Shown here: one piece after another, positions 25,850 to 35,274 of the stretch
Numbering within the stretch: the stretch's first letter is position 1
Layout of the letters: each line of letters begins with the position of its first letter
Translations under genes and position numbers: made by a program
The notes under the pieces: generated by a model
Databases searched by the model: none
What the model saw: only the letters and a program-made list of their open reading frames with translations
Told to the model about the DNA's origin: nothing
Assembly (NCBI RefSeq): GCF_010727325.1
Contig: NZ_AP022565.1
Span: 1,922,001-1,986,000 of the forward strand
Reading direction: 5' to 3'
Origin: Mycolicibacterium alvei
GTDB taxonomy: Bacteria; Actinomycetota; Actinomycetes; Mycobacteriales; Mycobacteriaceae
DNA: 64,000 nt

Positions 25850-26575
25850 ATGGTCGGGATCGTGCCGAATCCCAGCCATCCTTCCGAGCCGCATGTGGGG
25901 TCACTGTCGTCGAAGCTGAACTGGCTTCGTGCCGGAGTCTTGGGCGCCAACGACGGAATCGTCTCCACGGCAGGCATCGTCGTCGGCGTGGCCGCCGCGA
26001 CGGTGGAGCAGGCTCCGATCCTGACCGCCGGCGTCGCCGGCCTGGCCGCAGGCGCAGTCTCGATGGCGTTGGGTGAGTACGTCTCGGTGAGCACGCAGCG
26101 CGACACCGAACGCGCACTGCTGCACAAAGAACGCCGAGAGCTGCGTGAGGATCCGGCCGCCGAATTGGACGAGCTGACCGAGCTCTACCGGGCCAAGGGC
26201 CTGTCCACCACGACCGCACGCACCGTGGCCGAAGAGCTCACCGAGCACGACGCCTTTGCCGCACACGCCGAGGTCGAGTTGGGAATCGATCCCACGGATC
26301 TGACCAACCCGTGGCAGGCGGCGGCATCCTCGGCGCTGGCATTCACCATCGGCGCGCTGCTGCCGTTGATCGCGATCCTCATCCCACCGACAACGTGGCG
26401 CATCCCGGTGACCGTAGTGGCGGTGCTGCTGGCGCTGATGCTGACCGGGGCGGTATCGGCCGGGCTGGGTGGCGCACCGAAGGGACGCCCGATACTGCGC
26501 AACGTGATCGGTGGCGGACTGGCCCTGGTGATCACCTATCTGATCGGCCTGTTGGTAGGAACCGCCATCAGCTGA
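25850..26575 (+). CDS. VIT/CCC1-family transporter
   Basis: A 241-residue VIT1-like membrane protein. An N-terminal helix pair carries LRAGVLGANDGIVSTAG (residues about 25-41), the family signature. A cytoplasmic helical insert with many glutamates (HKERRELREDPAAELDELTELY) could bind metal, and three C-terminal helices follow. Relatives export or store Fe2+ or Mn2+. The ATG at 25850 is used; a TTG at 25841 is also in frame. A weak IdeR-box-like sequence precedes it (25806-25824). The next gene downstream is a DUF2231 relic. Confidence 0.87.
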   Translation: MVGIVPNPSHPSEPHVGSLSSKLNWLRAGVLGANDGIVSTAGIVVGVAAATVEQAPILTAGVAGLAAGAVSMALGEYVSVSTQRDTERALLHKERRELREDPAAELDELTELYRAKGLSTTTARTVAEELTEHDAFAAHAEVELGIDPTDLTNPWQAAASSALAFTIGALLPLIAILIPPTTWRIPVTVVAVLLALMLTGAVSAGLGGAPKGRPILRNVIGGGLALVITYLIGLLVGTAIS

Positions 26576-26610
26576 CCCCGTCGCCTCGCCCGACCGGCCA
26601 AGGAGTTCCC

Positions 26611-26777
26611 GTGACAGTGATCAACGGCCTGCCCGCCCACGTCCTGCTCGTCCATGCGCTGTCACCGTGCTGGTGGCACTCGCCTCGATCGCTCAGATCT
26701 ACCGCATCGGTGATCTGGGGGCGCGGTCGGTGTGGGGATCCGAGATAGCCAACCTGACGGGCTCCGGCGACAGCTAG
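26611..26777 (+). pseudogene. Decayed DUF2231 membrane protein gene
   Basis: A good AAGGAG precedes GTG at 26611 and the reading frame begins TVINGLPAHVLLVHA, the N-terminus of DUF2231 membrane proteins (normally about 150-180 residues). Around 26657 the frame shifts directly to the other end of such a protein: VTVLVALASIAQIYRIGDLGARSVWG, ending in TAG at 26777. Some 300 bp of the middle are missing and the frame is broken, while both termini and the ribosome-binding site survive. The last four bases overlap the end of adnB. Confidence 0.75.
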
Positions 26778-29700
26778 ACCTCCTGCCCCGAATCCGCCGG
26801 AGCGGCCCCGGGCTCGGCCAGCAGACCGACCAATTCTTCCTCCCCCGGCAGCGATTCGGGACTGACGGTCTGCCCTGAGCGCACATAGTGGAACGCGGCC
26901 CGCACCGATTCCGGCGCGCACCCGCGCAGCGCCGCCCAGGCCAGGCGGTACACCGCCAGCTGAACCGCGGCCTGAGCCATGGCTTCCGGCGTGGCCGGTG
27001 GCTCGCCCGTTTTCCAGTCCACCACGGTGGTCGTGCCGTCTTCGTCTACGAACACCGCATCGATCCGGCCACGCACGACGGTCGTTCGGGTCGTGCCGAT
27101 CGCCATGTCGAAGGGCACCTCCACCTCGATCGGGGTGCGTGCGGCCCACGACGACATGACGAAGGCGTCCTGCAGTTCGGACAATTCGGCCGCGCCGGCA
27201 CGGCCGCTGTCACTGTCCATCGCACCGGGAAGATCGTCGAGGTCGAACAGTCGCTCGGAATGGAAGAACCGTTGCACCCATTCGTGAAACGCGGTGCCCA
27301 GTAGAGCATGCGGATCCGGTCGCTGCGGCAATCGGCGGTGCAGGCGCTGCAGCGCGGCCCGCCGGTCACGGCTCAACTCCACCAAGGTGCTGACCGAGAC
27401 CTGGCCGGGCAGCTCAAGCGGGGTGACCTGCGGTGCACGATCCCGTTCGGCCAGCAGCGCGTCGACGTCAGCGGCCCAGGCTTCCGCATCCGCGTCGGCA
27501 ACCTCGCTTGGTTGGCCACCGGCCAACGCCTGCGCCACCAGCGCCGCACCCCGGTCGACGTCGGTCTCTCTGGCCGGGGCCGCCGGCCAGATCGCTTCGA
27601 CAGCCTTGTCCCGCAACGGGTTGACCTCGCCGGCCGATGGCTCGGGAGCCCACTGTTCGACCTCACCGCACGGATCGCCCTGTCCGGCAGCATCTTCCAC
27701 AATGGCCTTGATCTCACACAGGAAGTCCGAGGGGCCACGCGGCTTGCTCTCGGTCGCGCCCCAGTGATGCCCGGAGATCAGCAAGGTGTCCTCAGAGCGG
27801 GTGATCGCGACGTAGAGCAACCGGCGCTCCTCGTCGATGCGGCGCTGTTCGAGGCTACGTTTGTGATCAGATATCTTGTCCGACAAGATCTTCCGATCGT
27901 TGATGTCGGAGGTGTCCAGCACCGGAACACCCAGTTCCGACTCGGTCGCACGATCGCCGCGCAACAGCGGAGGCAGATCCGACGAGTCGGTGAGCCAGGT
28001 TCGTGCCGAGGCCGTCGACGGGAACACCCGGCCGCTCAGGTGGGGCACCGCCACCACCTGCCATTCCAGCCCTTTGGCGGCGTGCACGGTCAGGATCTGC
28101 ACCCGGTCGTGCGCCACCGTCAATTCGGCGGGCGCCAGTCCGTTTTCCACCTCGGTCGCCACATCCAGGTAGGCCAGCAGCGCGAGCACCGACCCACCCG
28201 ACCGCCCGGCGAAATCGGCCACCAGATCACCGAAGGTGTCGAGGTTCTCGGTCCCGGTCCAGCCCGCCACCACCGGGCGAGCTGCGCGAGCCTCGGCATC
28301 CAGTCCCGCGACCCGCCGCACCTCGGCCACCAACTCGGGCAGCGGGTGGCTCAGGTGCGCACGCAACATGGTCAGCTCACGCCCCAGGGCCTCGATCCGC
28401 GCATAGCCGGCCGGCGAATAGTGTTCGGCGGCACCGGGATCGCACAGCGCGTCGGCCAGGCAGGCCGAATCGGCATCCGGGGCGGCCTGTGCCACGATCT
28501 CGGCGGCGCTGGGCTCCCCCACCGGCCGGTCGTCGAGTTCTCTGGCCCGGCGCCACAGCGCGGCGATATCCCGGGCACCGAACCGCCAGCGCGGCCCGGT
28601 CAGTACCCGCATCACCGCAGACCCCGCGGCGGGATCGGCCACCAACCGCAGCATCGCCACCAGATCGGCCACCTCGGGTACCGCCAGCAGTCCGGCCACC
28701 CCAACCACCTCGACCGGAACCCCCCGCGCGCTGAGCGCCTCGGCCATCGGTGCGGCGTCGGCGTTGCGCCGCACCAGTACCGCTGCGGTCGGCGTGTCCG
28801 CCCCCTGCGCCACCGCACCGTGGTAGATCCGGGCCAGATGGTCTGCCACCCAATCACGTTCGGTCTCGACGTCATTCAACAACGCACACCGGATGGTCCC
28901 CGGCTCGGCGTCGGGCCGGGGCCGCAGCTCATGCACCGTCACCGACCGGCTGCGCGCCTCGGCCGACACCGCGTTGGCCAGGTGCAGGGCACTCGGCGGG
29001 TTGCGCCAACTGGTCCGCAGTTCCAGCGTCGGGGCGGGACTCCCATCGGCCAGCGGAAAGTCCGTGGTAAACCGGGGCAGGTTGGTCGCCGATGCACCCC
29101 GCCAGCCATAGATCGACTGGATCGGGTCACCCACCGCGGTCAACGCCAGGCCCTCGTCGACGCCACCACCGAACAGCGAGGACAACGCCACCCGCTGCGC
29201 ATGTCCGGTGTCCTGGTACTCGTCGAGCAGCACCACCCGGAAACGTTGCCGCAGTTGCTCACCGACCTGAGGGAAATTCGCGGCCAGCCGCGCTGCCGCG
29301 GACATCTGCATCCCGAAATCCATCACCTTGCCGGCCCGCATCCGCTGGTGCAGCGCGTCGATCAGCGGCACCAGTTCGGTGCGTTCGGTCTGGGTGGCCA
29401 GCATCTTGAGCAGCCACTGGCTGGGTCCGCGGTCACGCTGGTACGGGCCGGCGGGCAGGGTGTGCACCAACCGCTCCAACTCCACATGCGTATCGCGCAA
29501 TTGATCGGTGTCCACCAGATGCTCGGCCAACGCACCGGCCAGACGCAGCACCATGCCGGTGACCGCGGCGGGGGTCTTGTCGATGGCCAGCTCCCCCGGA
29601 TGCGCGCACACCACATCGAAGGCCAACTGCCACAGCTCGGTCTCGCTGAGCAGCCGGGTATCCGGCTCGACCGGGAGCAGGAGCCCGTGCTCGCGCAGCA

Positions 29701-30070
29701 GGGTGCCGGCGAACGCGTGATAGGTACTGACCGTCGCGACCTCGTCGGCGCCGGCGGTCAGGGGCGCGAGACCGGCACCGGCGAGCCGGGCCAGCCGGGT
29801 CCGCACCCGGCGCAGCAACTGGCCCGCCGCCTTGCGCGTGAAGGTGAGGCCCAGCACCTGTGCGGGCGTCGCATAACCGTTGGCGACCAGCCAGACGACC
29901 CGGGACGCCATGGTCTCGGTCTTACCGGCACCGGCGCCCGCAATGACCACCAAGGGCCCCGGCGGCGCGGCGATCACCGCGGCCTGCTCCTCGGTCGGCG
30001 GGAACAACCCCAATGCGTCGGACAACTCGGCCGGGCTGTACCGCACGCCGACCTGCGCGGCTTCGGTCAT
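26774..30070 (-). CDS. adnB: AdnB, helicase-nuclease subunit of AdnAB
   Basis: A 1098-residue SF1 helicase fused to a RecB-type nuclease. Walker A VIAGAGAGKTETM (near 40), LLDEYQDTGHAQ (motif II), GDPIQSIYGWRGA (III), [15 protein letters not shown] (V) and YVAITRSE (VI) are intact, as expected of the dominant motor of the complex. The nuclease near 990-1050 shows GRIDAVFVDEDG, VVDWKTGEP and QLAVYRLAW. AdnAB resects double-strand breaks in mycobacteria in place of RecBCD. Start ATG overlaps the adnA stop (ATGA); a longer upstream frame is rejected. Confidence 0.95.
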   Translation of the reverse strand: MTEAAQVGVRYSPAELSDALGLFPPTEEQAAVIAAPPGPLVVIAGAGAGKTETMASRVVWLVANGYATPAQVLGLTFTRKAAGQLLRRVRTRLARLAGAGLAPLTAGADEVATVSTYHAFAGTLLREHGLLLPVEPDTRLLSETELWQLAFDVVCAHPGELAIDKTPAAVTGMVLRLAGALAEHLVDTDQLRDTHVELERLVHTLPAGPYQRDRGPSQWLLKMLATQTERTELVPLIDALHQRMRAGKVMDFGMQMSAAARLAANFPQVGEQLRQRFRVVLLDEYQDTGHAQRVALSSLFGGGVDEGLALTAVGDPIQSIYGWRGASATNLPRFTTDFPLADGSPAPTLELRTSWRNPPSALHLANAVSAEARSRSVTVHELRPRPDAEPGTIRCALLNDVETERDWVADHLARIYHGAVAQGADTPTAAVLVRRNADAAPMAEALSARGVPVEVVGVAGLLAVPEVADLVAMLRLVADPAAGSAVMRVLTGPRWRFGARDIAALWRRARELDDRPVGEPSAAEIVAQAAPDADSACLADALCDPGAAEHYSPAGYARIEALGRELTMLRAHLSHPLPELVAEVRRVAGLDAEARAARPVVAGWTGTENLDTFGDLVADFAGRSGGSVLALLAYLDVATEVENGLAPAELTVAHDRVQILTVHAAKGLEWQVVAVPHLSGRVFPSTASARTWLTDSSDLPPLLRGDRATESELGVPVLDTSDINDRKILSDKISDHKRSLEQRRIDEERRLLYVAITRSEDTLLISGHHWGATESKPRGPSDFLCEIKAIVEDAAGQGDPCGEVEQWAPEPSAGEVNPLRDKAVEAIWPAAPARETDVDRGAALVAQALAGGQPSEVADADAEAWAADVDALLAERDRAPQVTPLELPGQVSVSTLVELSRDRRAALQRLHRRLPQRPDPHALLGTAFHEWVQRFFHSERLFDLDDLPGAMDSDSGRAGAAELSELQDAFVMSSWAARTPIEVEVPFDMAIGTTRTTVVRGRIDAVFVDEDGTTTVVDWKTGEPPATPEAMAQAAVQLAVYRLAWAALRGCAPESVRAAFHYVRSGQTVSPESLPGEEELVGLLAEPGAAPADSGQEV

Positions 30071-33000
30071 GACCGGTCCCCCGCGGCCTGCGCCGGGCAC
30101 GACGAACGCACCGGGCAGTTGGCGCAGCCGTCGTTGACGCGGGCCACGAACTGTGGCCCTGCGGTGGCTGCCGCCGCACTGCTGACCGTGCCCAGCCAGT
30201 CGGCACGTGCATCTGGTGTCATCGGATCCTGTTCGCGTTCGGTGGCGCCCGCTGCCCCCGCCTTGCCCAGGTATACCAACCGTCCCCCACCCGGCTCGTC
30301 GCCGTGCGGCAACAGCCCGGCGGCCACCGCAAGCTGATAGGTCGCCAGCTGGGCGTGCTTCTGCGCGTCGTCCTTGGTGACCGGACTCTTACCGGTCTTG
30401 AGGTCGACCACGACGAGCCGATCCGCATCGTCACGCTCGAGACGATCCAGCCGGCCCCGGACCCGAACACCCGGCCCGTCGGGCCCCGGCTCGACGAGCA
30501 CGCCCTCGACATCGATCTCGGTGGCGACCTCGGTCAGCCGGCCCCGGGTGTCCGCACGCCACCGGGTGAAGGTTTCCAGCATCTCGCGGTGGCGTGACAA
30601 CTCGTTGTCCGAATACCACTTCGCCTCGAAAGGCAGGCCTTCCCAGACCTTTTCCAGGTCGTTGATCAGCTGGCTCTCGGTCTTGCCGGAATCGGCGACC
30701 AATGCGTGCAGCAACGACCCGACCGTCGAACGCACGTCGCGTCCGTCGCTGCCGCCGTGGCGCTCCAGCAGCCAACGTAGCGGGCAGTCGGTCAGCATCT
30801 GCAGCGTCGACGGCGACAGGGTTACCACCTGCTCGGCCGCCGACCACAGCGGCTCCTCGGTGGACAACGCCGTCATCGTGTGCCATTGCGAAGGATCGGC
30901 CCCTGGTACCCCCGCCGCGGCCAGCCGGGCCAATTGAGTTGCCGCACAAGACCGGGACTCGTCATCGACGGCTCCCTCCGGCGCGCACACGACGGCCCGC
31001 AGTCGACCGACCACCGCCGAGGGAAGCAGCACCCGGGGTGCCGCCAACGGCGGCAGCGGCACCGACTCGGTCGCCACCTCGGCCAGCTCGGCACAGAACG
31101 GCGACGGCAGCAGCGATTCGTCCCCACCGTCGCTGTCGACGGCGGTCACCAGCAGCCGGGTACGAGCCCGGCCCATCGCCGCCATCAACAGCCGGCGTTC
31201 CTCGGCGAGCAGGGGCGCCCGGGTCGACACCGCGCGGTCATCCGGAGCGGCCACCCCGTCGAGAACATCCACCAGATTCTGCGTACCCAGGATGCCACCC
31301 CGCGGAATGGTGTTGGGCCACAGCCCCTCCTGCACGCCGGCGATCACCACGAAGTCCCACTCCCGGCCGAGTGCGGCGTGCGCGCTGAGCACCGAGACCG
31401 CGTCACGCCTGGCATTCGAGTCCGAAGCCGACATCGACGACCCCAAGGTCGCCACATGGTCCACCAGCCCGCGCAGCGACGCCCCCGCCGTGCGGCTCAC
31501 GTACTGATCGGCCACATCGAACAGTGCGGTCATCGCGTCCAGGTCGCGGTCGGCCTGGGCTCCGATGGTGCCGCCCCGCTCGCTGGCGGCCAGCCAGCGC
31601 GGCTGCAACCGGCAGGCATTCCAAGCCTGCCACAGGGTGTAACGCGGATCGGCGCCGTCCCGCTCGCCGCGGCGGGCTGCGGCCAGCACCGACCGCAGCC
31701 GGCGCAGCGGCTTGACGTGTTCGGCCGACAGGCCGGCCGGCTCCGAGTCGATGGCGGCGACGAGCAGAGCGGTGAAATCCCTTGGCGGCGTGGAACCATC
31801 GGCACGCCGCAGGGCCCGCCGCAACTGCCGCAGGGTCACCGGGTCGACACGTCCGATCGGACCGGTGAGCAGACTCACGGCGCTGTCACCGTCGAGGGTC
31901 CCGGATGCCGTCACCTCCAACACCGTCAGCATGGCGGCGACCGCAGCCTGCTGTGCCAGCCCCAGATCGGTGCCGGTGGCCTGCACCGGCACCCCGGCCC
32001 CGCTCAGGGCCCGCGCCAGTGCCGCACCCACGCGCGGAATCGAACGCACCACCACCGCCATCTCGGACCAGGGCACCCCGTCGACCAGATGAGCACGGCG
32101 CAAAGCGTCGGCGATGTAGGCGTTCTCGGCGTGCGGCGTGGCCGCCAACCGCAGGGTCACCTCACCCTGTCCGCGCTCCGGGTTGCCCTCCAGCGCACGG
32201 CCGGCGTTGACTCCGGGCAGTCGGCCGGCGATACCCGAGATCGCCGAAGCAATCGCAGGGGTACAGCGGTGCGACCGGGTGAGCGTGATCGCCGGTACGT
32301 CGTCGCCGTGATCGCGCAACAACACCGGATCGGCGCCGCGGTAGGAGAACACCCTCTGGTCGGGATCGCCGGCGATGACGGTCAACCCCGCTCCGGCGGC
32401 CAGCACCCGGACCAACAGAGCGGCCTGCGGGTCGAGGTGCTGGGCGTCGTCGACGAGCAGCAGACTGATCCGCGCCCGCTCGGCGGCCAGCAGATCCGCG
32501 TCGGTCCCGAGTGCCTCCAGCGCCGCACCGACGAGTTCGGCCGCCCCCAGCGCGGGGACCGTGGCCTGCGGTGCGGCCATGCCCACCGCCGACCGCAGCA
32601 GCATGATCTGCTCGTAGGCCTGCGCGAACCGGCCTGCCGCCAGCCATTCCGGGCGTCCGGCCGACCGGCCCAGCCGCTGCAGGGCGCGCGGATCCACACC
32701 GCGCTCGGTGCAGCGGGCCATCAGGTCACGCAGCTCGGTGGCGAAACCCGCAGTGCTCAGCGCCGGCCACAGCGGTTCGGGCCAGCCGACGGGGGAATCC
32801 GCACCGTCCTCGATATCGCCGGCCAGCAGCTCCCGGATGATGCCGTCTTGTTCGGCGGTGGTGATCAGCCTCGGTGGTGGATCACCGTTGCGCTGGGCTG
32901 CCAGCCGCAGGAGCGCGAATGCATACGAGTGCACCGTGCGCACCATCGGTTCCCGCACCACGCCGTGGGTGCCCGCCCCGAGCAGCCGCGCGGTGATGGC

Positions 33001-33210
33001 GGCCCTGGCCTCGCCCCGCAACCGGGCCGAACCGGTCAGCAACAGCACCGACTCGGGGTCGGTGCCCGCCGCGATGTGGTCGACGGCGGTGCCGATCAAC
33101 AGTGAGCTCTTGCCGGTACCCGGCCCGCCCAGCACCCGCACCACCCCGCCGCGCCCCGGTACGAGCAGCTCGGTGCCCGCCGGTGCCGGTTCGACGTGGT
33201 GTGTGGTCAT
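30067..33210 (-). CDS. adnA: AdnA, nuclease subunit of AdnAB
   Basis: A 1047-residue helicase-like protein with C-terminal nuclease. The phosphate loop is GGPGTGKSS (near 30), but motif II reads LLVDDAQHLD rather than DEYQD, in line with the reduced motor role known for AdnA. The RecB-type nuclease has GRLDRLERDD, VVDLKTGKSP and QLATYQLAV. Cysteines at TDCPLRW (near 815) and the C-terminal CANCPVRSSCP can hold a 4Fe-4S cluster. Start ATG at 33210 with the MTTHHVEPAP N-terminus; the upstream extension of the frame is antisense to lipV. Two copies of an 18-bp repeat lie just upstream. Confidence 0.94.
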   Translation of the reverse strand: MTTHHVEPAPAGTELLVPGRGGVVRVLGGPGTGKSSLLIGTAVDHIAAGTDPESVLLLTGSARLRGEARAAITARLLGAGTHGVVREPMVRTVHSYAFALLRLAAQRNGDPPPRLITTAEQDGIIRELLAGDIEDGADSPVGWPEPLWPALSTAGFATELRDLMARCTERGVDPRALQRLGRSAGRPEWLAAGRFAQAYEQIMLLRSAVGMAAPQATVPALGAAELVGAALEALGTDADLLAAERARISLLLVDDAQHLDPQAALLVRVLAAGAGLTVIAGDPDQRVFSYRGADPVLLRDHGDDVPAITLTRSHRCTPAIASAISGIAGRLPGVNAGRALEGNPERGQGEVTLRLAATPHAENAYIADALRRAHLVDGVPWSEMAVVVRSIPRVGAALARALSGAGVPVQATGTDLGLAQQAAVAAMLTVLEVTASGTLDGDSAVSLLTGPIGRVDPVTLRQLRRALRRADGSTPPRDFTALLVAAIDSEPAGLSAEHVKPLRRLRSVLAAARRGERDGADPRYTLWQAWNACRLQPRWLAASERGGTIGAQADRDLDAMTALFDVADQYVSRTAGASLRGLVDHVATLGSSMSASDSNARRDAVSVLSAHAALGREWDFVVIAGVQEGLWPNTIPRGGILGTQNLVDVLDGVAAPDDRAVSTRAPLLAEERRLLMAAMGRARTRLLVTAVDSDGGDESLLPSPFCAELAEVATESVPLPPLAAPRVLLPSAVVGRLRAVVCAPEGAVDDESRSCAATQLARLAAAGVPGADPSQWHTMTALSTEEPLWSAAEQVVTLSPSTLQMLTDCPLRWLLERHGGSDGRDVRSTVGSLLHALVADSGKTESQLINDLEKVWEGLPFEAKWYSDNELSRHREMLETFTRWRADTRGRLTEVATEIDVEGVLVEPGPDGPGVRVRGRLDRLERDDADRLVVVDLKTGKSPVTKDDAQKHAQLATYQLAVAAGLLPHGDEPGGGRLVYLGKAGAAGATEREQDPMTPDARADWLGTVSSAAAATAGPQFVARVNDGCANCPVRSSCPAQAAGDRS

Positions 33211-33233
33211 GGAAAAGATGACACCAGAGGGCA

Positions 33234-33285
33234 CCGACAAGTAGCGGAGCGGATTGGAGCGAAGGCCCCGACAAGTAGCGGAGCG
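33234..33285. repeat. Tandem 18-bp direct repeat upstream of adnA
   Basis: CCGACAAGTAGCGGAGCG occurs at 33234-33251 and again at 33268-33285, 16 bp apart, in the short region between the divergent adnA and lipV genes. A 13-base core (CCGACAAGTAGCG) recurs at 53559-53571 upstream of sigH. Function unknown. Confidence 0.85.
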
Positions 33286-33306
33286 CGCTCCTGGCAGCAT
33301 GAACGG

Positions 33307-34080
33307 ATGTCCGCCGCGAAATTGCACGTCCACCGCTACGGCCCCGATGAACCCGCCCGGGTGTTGCTCGTCCACGGATTGACCGGGCACGGCGAACGTT
33401 GGAAGACGCTGGCCGAGCAGCACCTGCCCGAGGTCGCGGTGCTCGCGCCGGATCTGCTCGGGCACGGCCGCTCGTCGTGGGCTGCCCCGTGGACGCTCGA
33501 CGCCAATGTCGAGGCCCTGGCCGCGCTGCTGGATGGTCCGACCCTGGTGGCCGGGCACTCGTTCGGCGGCGCGGTGGCACTCAATCTGGCTGCCGCGCAC
33601 CCTGATCTGGTCAGCGGGCTGGTGCTGTTGGACCCCGCGGTGGAACTGAGCGGCGAATGGATGCGGGAGATCGCCGATGCCATGTTGGCCTCTCCCGACT
33701 ATCCCGACCGCGCCGAGGCACGCGCGGAGAAGGCCAGCGGCTCGTGGGGCGAGGTGGCACCCGATGAGTTGGACCGTGACCTCCACGAACACCTCGTCGA
33801 ACTACCCGGCGGACGTTACGGGTGGCGGATCAGCATCCCGGCCATGATGTCGTACTGGAGCGAGTTGGCCCGCCCGGTTTCCCTGCCGCGCAAGGGCACT
33901 CCCACGGTTCTGGTCCGCGCGACCCGCACCCGCCCACCGTATGCAGGGGACGGACTCATCGACGCGCTCGATGCGCAACTCGGCCGGGATTTCACCCTGC
34001 TGGATTGGGACTGCGACCACATGGTGGCCCAGGCCAAACCCGCCGAGACCGCGAAGCTGATCCTCGAACAGCTGGGCTGA
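33307..34080 (+). CDS. lipV: LipV, alpha/beta hydrolase
   Basis: A 257-residue alpha/beta hydrolase. The nucleophile serine lies in AGHSFGGAV (near 92), the oxyanion turn is VHGLTGHGERW (near 24), and the catalytic histidine is in DCDHMVAQ near 237. It is a small esterase/lipase-type enzyme related to M. tuberculosis Rv3203. ATG at 33307; an earlier frame start at 33196 would run through the tandem repeat and is not used. The stop is two bases from the ATL start, so lipV and the next gene are cotranscribed. Confidence 0.88.
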   Translation: MSAAKLHVHRYGPDEPARVLLVHGLTGHGERWKTLAEQHLPEVAVLAPDLLGHGRSSWAAPWTLDANVEALAALLDGPTLVAGHSFGGAVALNLAAAHPDLVSGLVLLDPAVELSGEWMREIADAMLASPDYPDRAEARAEKASGSWGEVAPDELDRDLHEHLVELPGGRYGWRISIPAMMSYWSELARPVSLPRKGTPTVLVRATRTRPPYAGDGLIDALDAQLGRDFTLLDWDCDHMVAQAKPAETAKLILEQLG

Positions 34081-34082
34081 CG

Positions 34083-34382
34083 ATGCCGGCCGTCACCGAG
34101 GAGCAGGTGGAGCTGGTGCGGACTCTGGTGGCTGCGATCCCGCCGGGACGAGTCTGCACATACGGCGATATCGCCGCTGCCGCAGAGCTTTCCAGCCCAC
34201 GGATCGTCGGTTGGATCATGCGGACCGACTCCTCGGACCTGCCGTGGCACCGGGTGATCCCCGCATCGGGGCGCCCGGCCCCGCACCTGGCCACCCGGCA
34301 GTTGGAACGGCTGCGCGCCGAAGGGGTACTGACCGTCGACGGGCGGGTGCGTCTGGCCGAGTACCGTCACCAGTTCCCGTGA
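34083..34382 (+). CDS. Alkyltransferase-like (ATL) DNA-binding protein (Rv3204 homologue)
   Basis: A 99-residue protein with the DNA-binding domain of O6-alkylguanine transferases (GRVCTYGDIAAAA and the arginine finger SSPRIVGW). In the active-site motif the acceptor cysteine is replaced by tryptophan: PWHRVI instead of PCHRV. ATL proteins bind O6-alkylguanine without repairing it and recruit nucleotide-excision repair. Here it follows lipV by two bases. Confidence 0.92.
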   Translation: MPAVTEEQVELVRTLVAAIPPGRVCTYGDIAAAAELSSPRIVGWIMRTDSSDLPWHRVIPASGRPAPHLATRQLERLRAEGVLTVDGRVRLAEYRHQFP

Positions 34383-34383
34383 G

Positions 34384-35238
34384 CTAGAGGGTCAGCCGGA
34401 CCAGGGAGGCGGTGCGGGCCAGACCCGGGAAGGCCGCGGCGGTGGACCGCGGGTGCAACGCATGCACGGCCAGTCGGAACATCAACGCCCGCAACAACAT
34501 CTGTGGCCATTCGGGTAGTGACTGCCACCGCTCGACCAGCCCGTCATCGGCATCGCCCCAGGACAATGCGTCGATCACCACCACCCCTGCAGCCCACGGG
34601 GCGGGACGCCAGTACGGTGTGATGTCGGTGATTCCCGGCGCGGCCGTTCCGGCGAAAAGCACTGTGCCGTAAAGGTCACCGTGGACCAGCTGGCTGGCAC
34701 TCCTGGTCGGCCTGCGCAAGCCGGCCAACTGATTGATCAGCTCGACCGAGCGCTGGCCGTCCGACGATCCGGGCGAGACCCTGGCGCCGGGCGGCAACGA
34801 ATGCAGCGGCCGGTCCTCCCAGGCCGCCCGGTCGGCGGCGATGAACACGTCGATGTCGGCCCACGGCGCGACGGGCGGTTGGGTGAGGAAGCGTGGGCGT
34901 TCCAATGTCGCGGTGGCCTCGTGCAATCGCACTGCGGCCGACACCACTTCGTCGTGACGCGGCTCGGGCGTGCCGGCGACGAAGGTGTCGGCACGCCACC
35001 CGGCGACCACGTAGCGGCCGTCTGTCGAACGGACCGGTCGGGCCAGTCGCACCCCGTCGATGAACAGCGATTCCCGAACCTTGGCCGACCACGCCGCACG
35101 GGCGTGCTCGGGCACCATCGACATCACCACTTCGCCGCAGCGCCAGCCACCCTCCCAGCCGGAGCCGAGCGGTTCCGAGTCCACCCCGGACAGGCCGAAC
35201 GCCGCCAGCACATGTTCCGGCGGCCGTTCCACACTCAC
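34384..35238 (-). CDS. TIGR02569-family protein (Rv3205c homologue), kinase-like fold
   Basis: A 284-residue actinobacterial protein of unknown function that matches the length and sequence I recall for Rv3205c. LVHGDLYGTVLF (near 187) and GVVVIDALSWGDAD (near 222) resemble the catalytic loop and metal-binding motif of aminoglycoside phosphotransferase-like kinases. Activity has not been shown. It is tail to tail with the ATL gene, one base apart, and lies downstream of moeZ on the same strand. Confidence 0.85.
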   Translation of the reverse strand: MSVERPPEHVLAAFGLSGVDSEPLGSGWEGGWRCGEVVMSMVPEHARAAWSAKVRESLFIDGVRLARPVRSTDGRYVVAGWRADTFVAGTPEPRHDEVVSAAVRLHEATATLERPRFLTQPPVAPWADIDVFIAADRAAWEDRPLHSLPPGARVSPGSSDGQRSVELINQLAGLRRPTRSASQLVHGDLYGTVLFAGTAAPGITDITPYWRPAPWAAGVVVIDALSWGDADDGLVERWQSLPEWPQMLLRALMFRLAVHALHPRSTAAAFPGLARTASLVRLTL

Positions 35239-35274
35239 AGCCTCAGCCTAAGGTGTTGACCGGCAAACCAGCGG

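Noticed and set aside
27308..30337. 1009-codon open frame on the plus strand
   Set aside because: It is antisense to adnB; the translation is low-complexity (His/Gln/Arg/Gly-rich) with no domain, a normal product of GC-biased codons.
30880..33105. 741-codon plus-strand open frame
   Set aside because: Antisense shadow of adnA with no recognisable fold and no ribosome-binding site.
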